Shown here: positions 23,285-33,840 of the stretch, piece after piece
Position numbering within the stretch: position 1 is the first letter of the stretch
Layout: each line of letters begins with the position of its first letter
DNA from: Ectocarpus siliculosus
Taxonomy: Eukaryota; Sar; Phaeophyceae; Ectocarpales; Ectocarpaceae
Assembly (NCBI GenBank): GCA_000310025.1
Contig: FN648485.1
Coordinates: 93,883-157,882 of the forward strand
DNA: 64,000 bases
Direction: 5' to 3'
Program-made: the position numbers and the translations under genes
Notes under the pieces: generated by a model
The model's database searches: none
Seen by the model: the letters and a program-made list of their open reading frames with translations, nothing else
Told to the model about the DNA's origin: nothing

Positions 23285-25230
23285 GTGGACCATGGGCGTC
23301 ACGGCGTGGCCCATAACAGCCCATGGTATATCGTGGTGACCCATGGGGCCCGTGAGATGCCAAAAAAACTTATCGCCACCATGCCGTTATCTCATGGGCG
23401 CCCATGAGAATCAATATGGTGTCTCGTGGTGCCCCATGGGACACCATGGGGTCTCGTGAGATGAAAAAAAAACTTATCGCCACCATGCCGATATGTCATG
23501 GGCGCCCATGAGAATCAATGTGGTGTCTCGTGGTGCCCCATGGGACACCATGGGGTCTCGTAAGATGACGAAAAAAAACCTATCGCCACCATGCCGATAT
23601 CTCATGGGCGCCCATGAGAATCAATGTGGTGTCTCGTGGTGCCCCATGGGACACCATGGGATCTCGTGAGATAACAAAAAAAAATTATCGCCACCATGCC
23701 GTTATCTCATGGGCGCCCATGAGAATCAATATGTAGGTGTCTCGTGGTGCCCCATGGGGCCCGTGAGATGCAAAAAAACTCTTACTGCCAATATGCCGTT
23801 ATCCCATGGGCGCCCATGAGAATCAGTATGGTGTCTCGTGGTGCCCCATTTGACACCATGGGGTCTCGTGAGATAACAAAAATAACTTATCGCCACCATG
23901 CCGATATCTCATGGGCGCCCATGAGAATCAATGTGGTGTCTCGTGGTGCCCCATGGGACACCATAGGGGCTCGTGAGATGAAAAAAACAATTATTGCCAA
24001 CATGCCGTTTCTCCTGGGCGCCCATGAGAATCAATATGGTGTCTCGTGGTGCCCCATGGGACACCATGGGACCTCGTGAGATGACAAAAAAACTTATTGC
24101 AAACATGCCGATATGTCATGGGCGCCCATGAGAATCAATGTGGTGTCTCGTGGTGCCCCATGGGACACCATGGGGTCTCGTCAGACAACAAAAACAAAAT
24201 ATCGCCAACATGCCGATATCTCATGGGCGCCCATGAGAATCAATGTGGTGTCTCGTGGTGCCCCATGGGGCCCGTGAGATGCAAAAAAAAACTTACTGCC
24301 AATATGCCGTTATCTCATGGGCGCCCATGAGAATCAGTATGGTGTCTCGTGGTGCCCCATGGGACACCATGGGGTCTCGTGAGATAACAAAAATAACTTA
24401 TCGCCACCATGCCGATATCTCATGGGCGCCCATGAGAATCAATGTGGTGTCTCGTGGTGCCCCATGCGACACCATAGGGGCTCGTGAGATAACAAAAACA
24501 ATTATTGCCAACATGCCGTTTCTCCTGGGCGCCCATGAGAATCAATATGGTGTCTCGTGGTGCCCCATGGGACACCATGGGATCTCGTGAGATGACAAAA
24601 AACTTATTGCAAACATGCCGATATGTCATGGGCGCCCATGAGAATCAATGTGGTGTCTCGTGGTGCCCCATGGGACACCATGGGGTCTCGTCAGATAACA
24701 AAAACAAATTATCGCCAACATGCCGATATCTCATGGGCGCCCATGAGAATCAATGTGGTGTCTCGTGGTGCCCCATGGGACACCATGGGGTCTCGTGAGA
24801 TGACAAAAACAAATTATCGCCACCATGCCGTTATCTCATGGGCACCCGTGAGAATCAATATGTGTGGTGTATCGTGGTGCCCCATGGGGCCCGTGAGATG
24901 CAAAAAAAACGTTTGCCAATATGCCGTTATCTCATGGGTGCCCATGAGAATCAATGTGGTGTCTCGTGGTGCCCCATGGGACACCATGGGGTCTTGTGAG
25001 ATGACAAAAAAACTTATCGCCACCATGCCGATATCTCATGGGCGCCCATGAGAATCAATGTGGTGTCTCGTGGTGCCCCAATGCACACCATGGGGTCTCG
25101 TGAGATAACAAAAACAAATTATTGCCAACATGCCGTTATCTCATGGGCGCCCATGAGAATCAATGCGGTGTCTCGTGGTGCCCCATGGGACACCATGGGG
25201 TCTCGTGATATGACATGAGACTCACCCCAT
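23285..25230. repeat. ~104 bp hyper-palindromic CATG satellite
   Basis: About 18 tandem units are marked by the 18-bp palindrome CTCATGGGCGCCCATGAG or close variants. Starts read by eye are 23,391, 23,495, 23,601, 23,706, 23,803, 23,908, 24,011, 24,115, 24,220, 24,314, 24,419, 24,522, 24,625, 24,730, 24,835, 24,931, 25,035 and 25,140. Each unit also contains CCCCATGGGACACCATGGGG, an inverted repeat, and an A-rich spacer. Short (94-97 bp) units with a CCCCATGGGGCCCGTGAGATGC variant recur every five to six units, so a higher-order repeat of about 510-620 bp exists. Confidence 0.93.
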
Positions 25231-25865
25231 GGGACCCCATGGGGTATCATGACATACAATGAGACTCACCCCATCACACACCATGGGGTGCTATGGGATA
25301 CCATGAGATGACTGTCTCATTAGACCCCAGGGGGTGCCATGGGAGGACATGAGACACCATTACATTCTCATGGACGCCCATGGGGACGCTAAAATATCTC
25401 TTTTTTAGCTTTTGTGGATCTCATGACCCACCATGACCCACCATGAAACACCATGGTTCACCACGGCGCACCATGAGGCCCCTTGGGAAACATTTTCCAT
25501 GGATCTCATGAGAATCTCATGAGAAATCTCATGGGGCACCATGGCCATTTTACTCAAGGATATTTGGCTTAAATGTATTCTGTTTATTCAAGATTATTTT
25601 TCAAAATCTTATGATCCGCCGTGAGGGACCATGGGTCCTCGTGGTGCACAACGGGAGGTTTGGTAGACTCATGGGCGTTCGTGGTACCCCGTGAGGTTGT
25701 TTAACAAAAAAACGATTTTCTTTTTAGTTGTCTTTCAGTATTTTTTTAACCGTGGTGCGCCATGGTCGCCCATGGTAGACCATGAGGTCCGATACTTCAT
25801 TTTATATCCCCATGTCTCCTCATGGTGCACCACGGGTTCACTATTCTCAAAGTCCCATGAGGTTG
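25231..25865. repeat. Degenerate edge of the CATG satellite
   Basis: Unit periodicity is lost, but CCATGGGG, CACCATG and CTCATGAGA motifs remain frequent. It is interrupted by the LINE at 25,866 and short satellite-like sequence resumes after it at about 26,945-27,115. Confidence 0.75.
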
Positions 25866-26290
25866 AATGCCAGAGCGTTGAAGCCACGATCCGACAACGA
25901 CGCCTACTGTTCGCGGGAGCACTGGCAAGGCAGCCGGACGGGCGACTCCCGAAACGACTGATGCTCGGCGAGCTGGCGGGGGGGGAGAAGCCACGTAGGG
26001 GGGGACAGGAACAGAACTGGCCGAAGTGTGTGCTCGACGACCTGAAGGCCTTCGGGGCCGACCACGGATCTACGAAAACCGACCCAAGGTGTCTCGGAAT
26101 TCCCGTACGGAAAGACACGGCACCGAAGTCAAGGTGGACGGAAGCCGCGAAGGTGGAGGGGGGAGTACCCTGGCATGCGGCGGTGCTGCAGGGAGCTGAG
26201 AGGTCCATGACCTCCTGGAAGAAAGCGAACGAGAAGAGACGGACCGAGTGGCACGACACGTGCCGGATTGAATTTCTTTTCGCCAATTCC
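25866..26290 (+). pseudogene. LINE ORF2 C-terminal remnant
   Basis: This is the coding portion of the truncated LINE. The frame is open further in both directions, but the upstream part is satellite-derived and the downstream part is low-complexity 3' UTR. No catalytic domain remains. Family assignment comes from the characteristic basic and tryptophan-containing tail, recalled rather than searched. Confidence 0.6.
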
Positions 26291-26943
26291 CCCCCCCCCA
26301 ACGCTGCACCATTGCACCAACCCCCCAGTGGTAGTGATTTCGTACCATTACAATGTATCGCTGGTTGGTGGCCATGTATGCGTGTTTGCTTGTTCATTAG
26401 CGGTCTCTCCACCGTGTGCCTTGTTCTGCCTCATACTTCCTGTTATTTTCGGCCTGGTCCCTCTTTGCTCTCGCCCTTTTTCATTTTATTTTCATTTATT
26501 TTCTCTTCTCCTTACGGTTTCCATTTTAATTTTTTGCTCCTTTTTTCTCTTTTTTCTTTATTTTTTTTTCTCTCTTCTTTTGTTCTCTCTTTTTCTGTGC
26601 CAGATGGCCTTGTCTCTGCTTGCGTTGTGAAGTACCAATATTGAACCAAGGGAGTGTACCTCTTTCTCTCCGGCCCATGATAGATAGTGACTGCTAATCT
26701 CAGTTGATACCCTGCATAGCGCGAAGAGGGAGCGGAGGATTCCAGAATATCTGTCGTTGATTTCTATTGACTTGCGGACCCCTCGGGGCCAGTTTATTTG
26801 AGTGTACCTTTTTAGGGTAAGTTAACTTGTGACCACGAGAATCGACCGCGTCGAGTGTTGGATCAGTACGGAAATACGAAGGTACTGGGTAGAGAGAGAT
26901 CGGAACGGTTTTTAATGTGAAGACAACAACAACAACAACAATG
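25866..26943 (+). mobile_element. 5'-truncated LINE (non-LTR retrotransposon)
   Basis: An open frame from about 25,866 to 26,290 encodes what looks like the C-terminal tail of a jockey-like LINE ORF2 (motifs RQRRLLFAGALARQ, RLPKRLMLGELAGGE, and NEKRRTEWHD), downstream of where RT would be. A ~650 bp 3' untranslated region follows, with a pyrimidine-rich tract at 26,480-26,600, ending in a (CAA)n tail at about 26,926-26,942. The endonuclease and RT domains are missing, as in ordinary 5' truncation at insertion. It sits inside CATG satellite sequence on both sides. Confidence 0.72.
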
Positions 26944-26944
26944 A

Positions 26945-27115
26945 GATCGGCCATGGCATGCCATGGGCTGACACGGATTTGCTCTCGTGGTGCCCCATGG
27001 CCTATCTATCTCGTGGGACTACATGAGACCCCATGAGCCTGTTCTGATGGTAGCTCATGCGACCTCATGGTTCCTCCTAGTGCCTCATGGGCCCCCATGA
27101 GACACCATATTATTA
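26945..27115. repeat. CATG satellite remnant between two LINE copies
   Basis: GGCCATGGCATGCCATGGGC and further CATG-containing palindromes show this is the continuation of the satellite at 23,285-25,865. Confidence 0.7.
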
Positions 27116-27119
27116 TCGT

Positions 27120-27567
27120 TTTTTATTCATTACACAATAATGTTGTAGCCTGCGTTTTCTCTTCTCTGTTCTTCCTGTTTCCTTATATTTTTTTCTCTTT
27201 GTCGCTCTTTTATCTCTCTTTTTCTGGGTCAGATGGCCTTGTCTCTGCTTGCGTGTAAAACACCAAGATTGTACCAAGGGGGTTTACCTCTTTCTCTCTG
27301 GCCCGTAATGCTGACTCCTAGTCTCAGTTGTTACCTCGTATAGCGCGCAGAGGGAGCGGAGGATTCCAGAATATCTGTCGTTGATTTCTATTGACTTGCG
27401 GACCCCTCGGGGCCAGTTTGTTTGAGCGTACCTTTTTGGGGTAAGTTAGCCTGTGACCACGGGAATCGATCGCGTCAAGTGTTGGATCAGTACGGATATA
27501 TGAAGGTACTGGGTACAGAGAGATCGGAACGGTTTTTAATGTGGAGACAACAACAACAACAACAACA
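27120..27567 (+). repeat. Second 5'-truncated LINE copy, 3' UTR only
   Basis: This is parallel to 26,540-26,943 from the pyrimidine tract and CAGATGGCCTTGTCTCTGCT through GATCGGAACGGTTTTTAATG to a (CAA)n tail at about 27,547-27,567. No coding sequence remains. Confidence 0.75.
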
Positions 27568-27725
27568 ATGATGAAGGTCGACCTGTCCTGCGTTGTTCGG
27601 TGTAAAATGATAAATAAATGCCAAATATGGACTGGGTAAAGATCCAGCGGTCTTTTTCGGCAGTGGGAAAGAAATATGCAACCAACGTGCCGCGAAAAAA
27701 AACAAAATGAGCGCCTACTGTAGTA
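27568..27725 (+). repeat. Segment shared with 52,070-52,190 (inverted)
   Basis: TGATGAAGGTCGACC..., AAAATGATAAAT and GATCCAGCGGTCTTTTTCGG recur as reverse complement at 52,070-52,190, next to the same LINE tail. The unit LINE tail plus this flank has therefore been duplicated together. Confidence 0.75.
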
Positions 27726-27730
27726 AAAAG

Positions 27731-28032
27731 TGTTAGTGCACTTCCGCCCTCAGCGGTCTGTGGTGTTGAGACTGGGGACTATGTTATCCCAGGAACAGCA
27801 GATTAAAAAGGACCATGTATTGTATATGTTCGACACCCAAGCCCCTCAGGCAAGCTTGTATTCAACACGCAAGCCCCTCAGGCAAGTGCGAGAGCACACC
27901 GCCGTGTGCTCCCGGGGGCGCCGCACTTGGACCACAACGGCATACGTACCCTCACACCCATACTTCCCATACGCGTATCCCCCACAAAGCAAAGGATGCA
28001 CAGATCGGACTCATATCCAAGTACCACAAACA
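27731..28032 (-). repeat. 3' LTR of the non-autonomous element
   Basis: Starts TGTTAGTGCACTTCCGCCCT and ends GTACCACAAACA on the plus strand. It contains an internal duplicated phrase CAAGCCCCTCAGGCAAG, as the partner LTR does. Confidence 0.9.
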
Positions 28033-28040
28033 GCCCCCCT
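28033..28040 (-). other. Candidate polypurine tract
   Basis: GCCCCCCT on the plus strand (AGGGGGGC on the minus) is directly adjacent to the 3' LTR, in the usual place for plus-strand priming. Confidence 0.5.
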
Positions 28041-29413
28041 ACTTGATACGATGTACGATCTTGCAACCCTTCACGCGCAATCAGCCAATACAGAAAAATA
28101 ACCCTTGAGAAAACTTATTCAACAAAACTGGCTACGCATCCAACACAAAGCGTGTCCATCAGTTTTATTCACGAATCCCAAGCGTTCGTCTCTGGAAATA
28201 ATCTCAAACCGTTGACCCAAAAGAATCGTCCTCAGAAAGGTACCCAACAAACTATTTGTGCTACATCAGAAAGGCGTCGGAACGAAAACGGATATTTCTG
28301 GAAAAACAACTTCCAAAAGAGTTGGCACCAAATCCTCAAACAAAACAAAAACTCAACCTCTTGACCAATCAAAACGAGAATTCGGAAAGCACAACGGCCC
28401 CAACCATTAATCGTCAAAACACGTCAAACTTCCTCCAATATAGTGTCCGAGGACCAAATCCTAAACAGCGCGCACCCACTAATCGCTACCGTCGCTGTTG
28501 TCCAAGAAACGATAGAAAATATAAGCAAGCATCCACGCAAACAGCCCCCCTGCTGTCAGCTCCCAAAATTCACCCCGAGCTAATATCTCGATGACAACAG
28601 TCCCCCCTGCTTTGCCGTTAACCTAAAACACAAATAGACAAGGCCAGAAAACGAACCAATCCAATTGCTGCTCACGCCCCCTAGAATCATGGTCATGCAT
28701 GACATCCCCCCCCATGATTTTCGATGCAAGAGCAGCAAAACATGCGATACAAACATAAAAACATGAAAACACGTTACACACATGGCATCAAGGTCTGGAA
28801 AAAATTCGTACCGTATGAAAACTGTCTTTGCAACTGGAACTCCAAAAGCCACCCTTCTCCCTGAGCGGCATGCCTTCACGCACGTCAAACAACGCCTTAG
28901 CATTCCATTTCTTGCGCGCGGCCAAAAACACACCCCAGAGAGCGACCACTTAACTCAGGACCTAACTTAAAAAAAATATATATATACGCACAAGTATCGG
29001 AACACCCTAAGTGCAAAACGCGACTGAACGTACTTCCTTCAAAGAAGACGGAATTAGTATGAGGCATTCAGCTACAAGGTAAAACGCGACGGAAAATATA
29101 CCAAGAACCAACGAAAAAAAAAATTCCCACGTGCTGCTTCCTATTCCACAGCTTGTGGCAATGCTTATCTTGTCGCAGCGTACATTCATTATCATGAAAC
29201 CAAGTACAGGGGAAAAAGTTACGCACACGCCGTGGCACACGTCTTTTCTGCATCAAAGTGCACGGTGCGCTTGCAAGGAAAGACAGAACAAAAACAAATA
29301 ATACGAAGCCTAATGGCGAAGCTAAAACGTCCATGCCTGCTCACAAAACCGAACAAAGTCGTAAACGTTTCACATGATTTCCCCTTGGCTGTAACAAGAT
29401 GAGGTCGTCGCTG
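28041..29413. other. Non-coding interior of the non-autonomous LTR element
   Basis: About 1.4 kb, A-rich on the plus strand, between the last ORF and the 3' LTR, with an (AT)n-like patch near 28,970-28,985. No domain was found in any frame. Confidence 0.6.
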
Positions 29414-30652
29414 TCACCGTGCCCTCCCCGTTCCCGGTCGACTCGAGGGCGCCACCGTTGCTGCCGCCGCTGCCATCACCGCCGATGCCGTCCCCCCACC
29501 GCGACGACCGTCATGGGTTCCAGCGCCAACACGGCTGCCGGTAACGTCGCTGCTGCCCCCGTTCCTGCCCTTATCGAAGGGGTACGCCACCCCTGGGACC
29601 GCCCCCCGTCTCCTCGCGCCACGCGAAGATGTCTTACCGGGGTCGAAGGGGTGCGTTGGGGCTCCACTCCAGGTTTCATCCAACCCCTCACCCCCGTTCC
29701 CATCACCACCGCTTTCCTCGCTGCATTTGCTGCTGCTGCTGCGGCAGCTCACTTCCTCCTCAGTCTTCCCGGGATCGAAAGGGTGCGTCGGGGCTCCACT
29801 CCAGGTTTCATGCAACCCCTCGTCCCCGCCCCCATCGCCGCCACTGTCCTCGCCCCTGTTGCTACAGCTGCCGCTGCTGCTGCTGCTGCTCACGTCCCCC
29901 TCAGCCTTCCCGGGGTCGAAAGGGTGCGTCGGGGCTCCACTCCAGAATTCATCCAACCCCTCGTCGCCGCCCGTGCGGTGACCGGGGACGCCGCTGCTGC
30001 TTCTGCCGCTGCCGTTCCCCCCGTCACCGATGTCGCTTCCGCCGCCACTGCTGCTGCTGCTGCTGCTGCGGCCGCCGCTGCTCCGGCCATCCGTCTGTCC
30101 ACCATACTTCTCCTCTCCATCAACACGCACCTCCAGCGTAGAAAATCCTCCAGGGTCAAAAGGACACGACGCGCCGCTCTCGAAACCGCAGATGCCGTCG
30201 TCTCCGCCGCTGCTGCAGTTCAGGCTGCCGCTGCCGGCGCACGCATCTTGACTGCCCGGCGCCATCGCGGACACCGGGGACGCCGCTGACGCTGTCCCCA
30301 CCGACGCTGTTGTCGTCACTGCCGCTGCGGTCGTCTCGATGTCCGGCGCCAACGCGGCCACAGGGGACGCCGCTGCTGCTGCAGCCCCCACCGCCGCTGT
30401 TGTCGCCGCTGCCGCTGCGGCCGTTTCGATGACCGGCGCCAACGCGGCCACCGGGGGCGTCGCTGCTGCCGCTGTCTCCTCTGCCGCCATGGTCGCTGCC
30501 GCCGCTGCGACCGTCTCGATGCCCGGCGTCAACGCGGCCACTGGGAACGTCGCCGCTGCTGCCCTCCCCACCGCCGCCGTTGCTGTGACTGTTGATGAAG
30601 GCTCAGGTGACGCTGCTGGCTGCTGATTCGGCGACTGTTGGTGTGCACTCAT
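29414..30652 (-). CDS. 412-aa repeat protein of the non-autonomous LTR element
   Basis: This second minus-strand ORF is of very low complexity. Its first ~125 residues are three to four copies of a ~29-residue Ala-rich repeat with the core (P)VAALAPxIETxAAA. A Ser/Gly-rich region follows, then three copies of a ~45-residue unit containing ETWSGAPTHPFDPGK, plus shorter relatives (CPFDPGG, YPFDKG). The opposite strand is also open over much of this stretch because of the GCN-rich codons, but only the minus frame starts just after the upstream ORF and runs its whole length. No family is recognised. Real translation is uncertain. Confidence 0.4.
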   Translation of the reverse strand: MSAHQQSPNQQPAASPEPSSTVTATAAVGRAAAATFPVAALTPGIETVAAAAATMAAEETAAAATPPVAALAPVIETAAAAAATTAAVGAAAAAASPVAALAPDIETTAAAVTTTASVGTASAASPVSAMAPGSQDACAGSGSLNCSSGGDDGICGFESGASCPFDPGGFSTLEVRVDGEEKYGGQTDGRSSGGRSSSSSSSGGGSDIGDGGNGSGRSSSGVPGHRTGGDEGLDEFWSGAPTHPFDPGKAEGDVSSSSSSGSCSNRGEDSGGDGGGDEGLHETWSGAPTHPFDPGKTEEEVSCRSSSSKCSEESGGDGNGGEGLDETWSGAPTHPFDPGKTSSRGARRRGAVPGVAYPFDKGRNGGSSDVTGSRVGAGTHDGRRGGGTASAVMAAAAATVAPSSRPGTGRAR

Positions 30653-30672
30653 GACATACCGCCACGCTGCTG

Positions 30673-31281
30673 CTACGGCTGCTGAAATCTACCACGATCG
30701 CTGCCGTACACCACGCCTGGCTGCTGCTGGTGGAACGCAGACCCTCTGCCAAACCCGCCGTGCCTCCACTGCAGCTGGAACGACTGCTGTACGGAAACAC
30801 CTCTGCAGGACTGCTGTTGACCATGCTGCTGTTGTACTCCGAGTCCACCGCCGGCTCCGTACTCCCGCTGCACCTCGTTGAGTTGATGCTGCGGAAGAGA
30901 CGCAGGAACGGGCGGGTTCTGCACTACCAACCCGATCCCCCAGCTAGCCAATAGTTCCAAATTCGAGACATCCAGACGTTCCACTTCGAGACCGAAGCTG
31001 TCCAAGAACTCCTGCTCCTCGCTGTTGAGCTGAAGAGACACCGAAACGGGCAGATGCTGCACTGCCGGTCCATTCCTCCCGCAATCCGTAAAGAAACTAG
31101 CCGTTCCCCTGGCTCCATCCCTATAGTATCCAGACGCATACCCGGCGCCATCCACCCTATCTCTAGTAGCGTCCCCCGCTGAACACCTCTCTTCTGCCTC
31201 CTCATCTCTCCCCCGTAGCTCCGCATTATCGGCTGCCGCTTTCTTCATTCCTTCTTCCAGCTCTCTTTCTCTTTTCGTCAT
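30673..31281 (-). CDS. 202-aa protein of the non-autonomous LTR element, gag-like position
   Basis: This ORF starts at ATG 31,281, about 45 bases inside the 5' LTR, where gag is expected. The N-terminus (residues 1-35) is highly charged and likely coiled coil (ERELEEGMKKAAADNAELRG). The middle (about 75-135) is ordered-looking with hydrophobic periodicity (LDSFGLEVERLDVSNLELLA). The C-terminal third is Gln/Gly-rich. There is no zinc knuckle. The next ORF starts about 20 bases downstream in another frame. The function is inferred only from position: it could be a structural protein that lets the element be packaged by an autonomous partner. Confidence 0.5.
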   Translation of the reverse strand: MTKRERELEEGMKKAAADNAELRGRDEEAEERCSAGDATRDRVDGAGYASGYYRDGARGTASFFTDCGRNGPAVQHLPVSVSLQLNSEEQEFLDSFGLEVERLDVSNLELLASWGIGLVVQNPPVPASLPQHQLNEVQREYGAGGGLGVQQQHGQQQSCRGVSVQQSFQLQWRHGGFGRGSAFHQQQPGVVYGSDRGRFQQP

Positions 31282-31324
31282 CGCTGTACCAACACCTGGC
31301 CTAGCTAGGCTCCACTCGATATCG

Positions 31325-31619
31325 TGTTAGTGCACTGCCGCCCTCAGCGGTATGGTGTTGAGACTGGGTACTATGTTATCCCAGGAACAGCAGATAAAAA
31401 AGGACCATGTATTGTATATATTCGACACCCAAGCCCCTCAGGCAAGCTGGTATTCAACACACAAGCCCCTCAGGCAAGTGCGAGAGCACACTGCCGTGTG
31501 CTCCCGGGGGCCCCGCACTTGGACCACAACCGGATACATACCCTCACACCCATACTTCCCATACGCGTACCCCCCACATAGGATGCCCAGATCGGACTCA
31601 TATCCAAGTACCACAAACA
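31325..31619 (-). repeat. 5' LTR of the non-autonomous element
   Basis: Partner of 27,731-28,032, differing by scattered substitutions and small indels (295 versus 302 bp). Minus-strand sequence just inside it (31,324 downward) would hold the primer-binding site; I could not match a tRNA. Confidence 0.9.
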
Positions 31620-31639
31620 AAACAACACCGCCTTTTCTG

Positions 31640-31810
31640 TTGTTGCAGGCAGGTTTGCTTTCACAACCCGGGAGCCCAACCCACTCTTGTATTTCGGCCT
31701 ACAAGGCTCCAATCGACACAACCATCGGTAGGAGAGTGCGTGGAAGATGCCGTGACAGCACAACTCCACTCTCCTACGACATCGATGTACAGTTGTACTG
31801 CTGTCGTTGT
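31640..31810 (+). repeat. Partial copy of repeat family A
   Basis: TGTTGTTGCAGGCAGG, TATTTCGGCCTACAAGGCTC and AGTGCGTGGAAGATGCCGTG match copy 1 at 7,872-8,245. It begins right after the LTR element, suggesting the element landed in this copy. Confidence 0.65.
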
Positions 31811-31944
31811 AACACCGTGTGGAAGATCTCCGAGGGGTCCTCCTGCGAGGTAACGACAACATGGCGAGAGCTCTACGTGTACCTGTCGTCGACACATGTG
31901 GCAGCCGCGCGACACACGAACGGATATTTGCATCGCATGGTACT

Positions 31945-32332
31945 ATGGTTCGCCGTTGCAGGAAGTATCCCATCCAGTTAGGTCGTTGCGGTAGTACGCG
32001 GAGGTCGTTCGGCGTCTAGTCCATACTGCTGTTGCAAAAACACAGCAGTAATCGAGCTATGCATGAGAATTTTTGCTCTGGTTCAATTTTGCGTCCACAA
32101 CCCGAGAATCTCGCTGCTGTATCTCGACCTACAAGACTCCAATCAACAAACCAGCACTGGCAGAAGTGCGTGGAAGATGCTGTGACAGCACAACTAAGTC
32201 GACACTCGTACGACTTCTGCGTACAGTCGGCGTCTGGTCCATACTGCTGTAGAAATACAAACATCGAGCCATTTTTTTTTTTTCATACTAGTAACAAGAA
32301 ATGTATCACGTCACGACGACTATCCTGTGAGT
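31945..32332 (+). repeat. Dispersed repeat family A, copy 2
   Basis: Near full length, from GTTGCAGGAAGTATCCCATC to CACGTCACGACGACTATCCT, collinear with 7,872-8,245. Confidence 0.8.
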
Positions 32333-33136
32333 ATAGACTTAACTACGTACAATTATGTCGGAGGCCTGAGACGCAAGAGTTCAACCATTGCTGCACTCTA
32401 AAAGCAAGAGGTATTTTTTCGGTTCATCAGTTCGCGGTCGCCTTGAGATTGTTTTTTCGCCGGCTGTTGCCCGCTGCAGCGGGCCATTCTCTGGATCACA
32501 GCGCCCCTGTCGCGAGCTCGAAACTCCAAAGGCGAGTAGAGTTACAACTTCAATCATTGAGCTAGACGTTGCGGTGTGGTAAATCGGTTTGAGTTGTTTT
32601 TAAATGGGGCTTAAACATTTTTTTTTGGCCATCTTCGCCGACGTGGGCGTGCCACTCTCACGATCACAGCGCTCCTGTCGCTTGCTCGACCAAGGGCGAG
32701 CCGAGTTACAGCACCGTGAAGTACGGCCCAATCTCCTGCATCCGGGCGCGTCTACGCAAGGGACTTGAAGGGACTGTGATCTCTAAAGAATCACGCAGCT
32801 GATTGGACGAAGTTTTGGAGAACGTCAACTCAATAATCATGGCACATCTTGAAGTACGAGCATACGGGTACATAGTACCTAGCACAGACTTTTTTTTGGC
32901 GCATGGTGTCATCTGTAGGTAGGTATCGACAGACTGTCCGTACTATGTGGTATGCGTTGTTGGTACAGTAGTGCATGCATGCATCCTGTCGCCTTCTCTA
33001 GCGGAAGCAAAGCGAACTGGAGTATGTATGTGCATCATGTATTGTCACCGCACGGATGGTTACGTACTACGTATATGCCAAACACAAGTAGCACATATTC
33101 TACAGCTGTAGCAAGGAAGATTGGACAAATGTAGAT
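32333..33136. other. No gene recognised
   Basis: A short duplicated phrase (CAGCGCYCCTGTCGC...GAGC) occurs near 32,498-32,520 and 32,665-32,690. No exon chain or domain is visible. Confidence 0.5.
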
Positions 33137-33362
33137 TTCTTTCGAATTGCCATGATTAATATTTTCTATGGCCTACGGAGGGAGACTTCCCCCGTACCAC
33201 ACGTCCCGCACGGCACAACGCCTCCACGGTATCCTAACGTGTCTCTGTTACTAAACACAAATCTCCCTCCGAATACCACCAGACGGGACGAAACTGTTGT
33301 ACAGTAGCAGTCTCGGACGATTGAGCCTCCCAATGGTACGCTACCATTCAGAAAACACCCCA
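33137..33362 (+). repeat. 226-bp direct repeat, left copy
   Basis: Begins TTTCTTTCGAATTGCC and ends CATTCAGAAAACACCC. It is repeated almost exactly at 33,841-34,066. The pair flanks about 480 bp containing repeat C, an LTR-like arrangement, but the termini are not clearly TG...CA. Confidence 0.88.
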
Positions 33363-33499
33363 TGCTGCGCTAACTTGCTTTTACATTACAAAGGTGCCTC
33401 CTCCGAGTCACAGAAAATATTAAGAGGCCTCTTCAAAGTGCCCCCACCTTCGAAAGAAAAGGGGTGGGTGGGAGGGAGAAAAGCCACGACATGATTGCT

Positions 33500-33830
33500 A
33501 GCTATCGTCCAAATTCGATGTAGCTAGCTGCTGCCCTTCTGCCGCGTGACCCCAAAGCGGGTTGCATGGTACATATTGTGTCTTTCTCACAACGTGGCCC
33601 TTGGGTCCAGTGGACAAGCGTCTATCAAACTCTTGCCGCAGGAGCAGCGAGGTAACAGAATGAGAACTCCATGAGACCTTTCTCTTTTTGGGACCCCAGA
33701 AAACCGAACCATAACATCCGAACCAACGCGCCTCCAGGGCGATACACACGTAGATCTGGTAGATGTTCTGATTTCTCCCATGCACAATAAACTACCGCAG
33801 TTTGTTCGGTCTTCGCCAACAAACTTTCAT
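33500..33830 (-). repeat. Dispersed repeat family C, copy 1
   Basis: Its reverse complement matches 58,120-58,460 (shared blocks GTTTATTGTGCA, AAAGAGAAAGGTCTCA, GTGTCCACTGGACC-like, GAAGGGCAGCAGCTA). A peptide-level resemblance (KEKGL.EFSFC.LAAP, RR.STGPKG) is visible, but the frames are broken by indels, so any former coding role is unproven. Confidence 0.7.
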
Positions 33831-33840
33831 TTTAATATTT

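Larger units (their letters stand above)
27731..31619 (-). mobile_element. Non-autonomous LTR element without polymerase
   Basis: Direct repeats at 27,731-28,032 and 31,325-31,619 (TG...CA ends) flank ~3.3 kb. A purine run (AGGGGGGC on the minus strand, 28,033-28,040) abuts the left LTR, which fits a polypurine tract and minus-strand orientation. Two minus-strand ORFs are present, but no protease, RT, RNase H or integrase. The flanks are AAAAG on the left and AAACA on the right, at most an eroded 5-bp duplication. The surrounding sequence (CTGTAGTAAAA left, GTTGTTGCAGGCAGG right) resembles interrupted repeat family A. It is comparable to TR-GAG or LARD elements. Confidence 0.75.

Noticed and set aside
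23744-25051. Chain of ORFs of 77-142 codons in the CATG satellite
   Set aside because: They are translations of the ~105 bp tandem unit (35 codons) and shift frame wherever unit length changes.
29399-30289. 296-codon plus-strand ORF
   Set aside because: Antisense of the 412-aa repeat protein. Both strands are open because of GCN/GCT repeats, but only the minus frame fits the LTR element orientation and upstream ORF.
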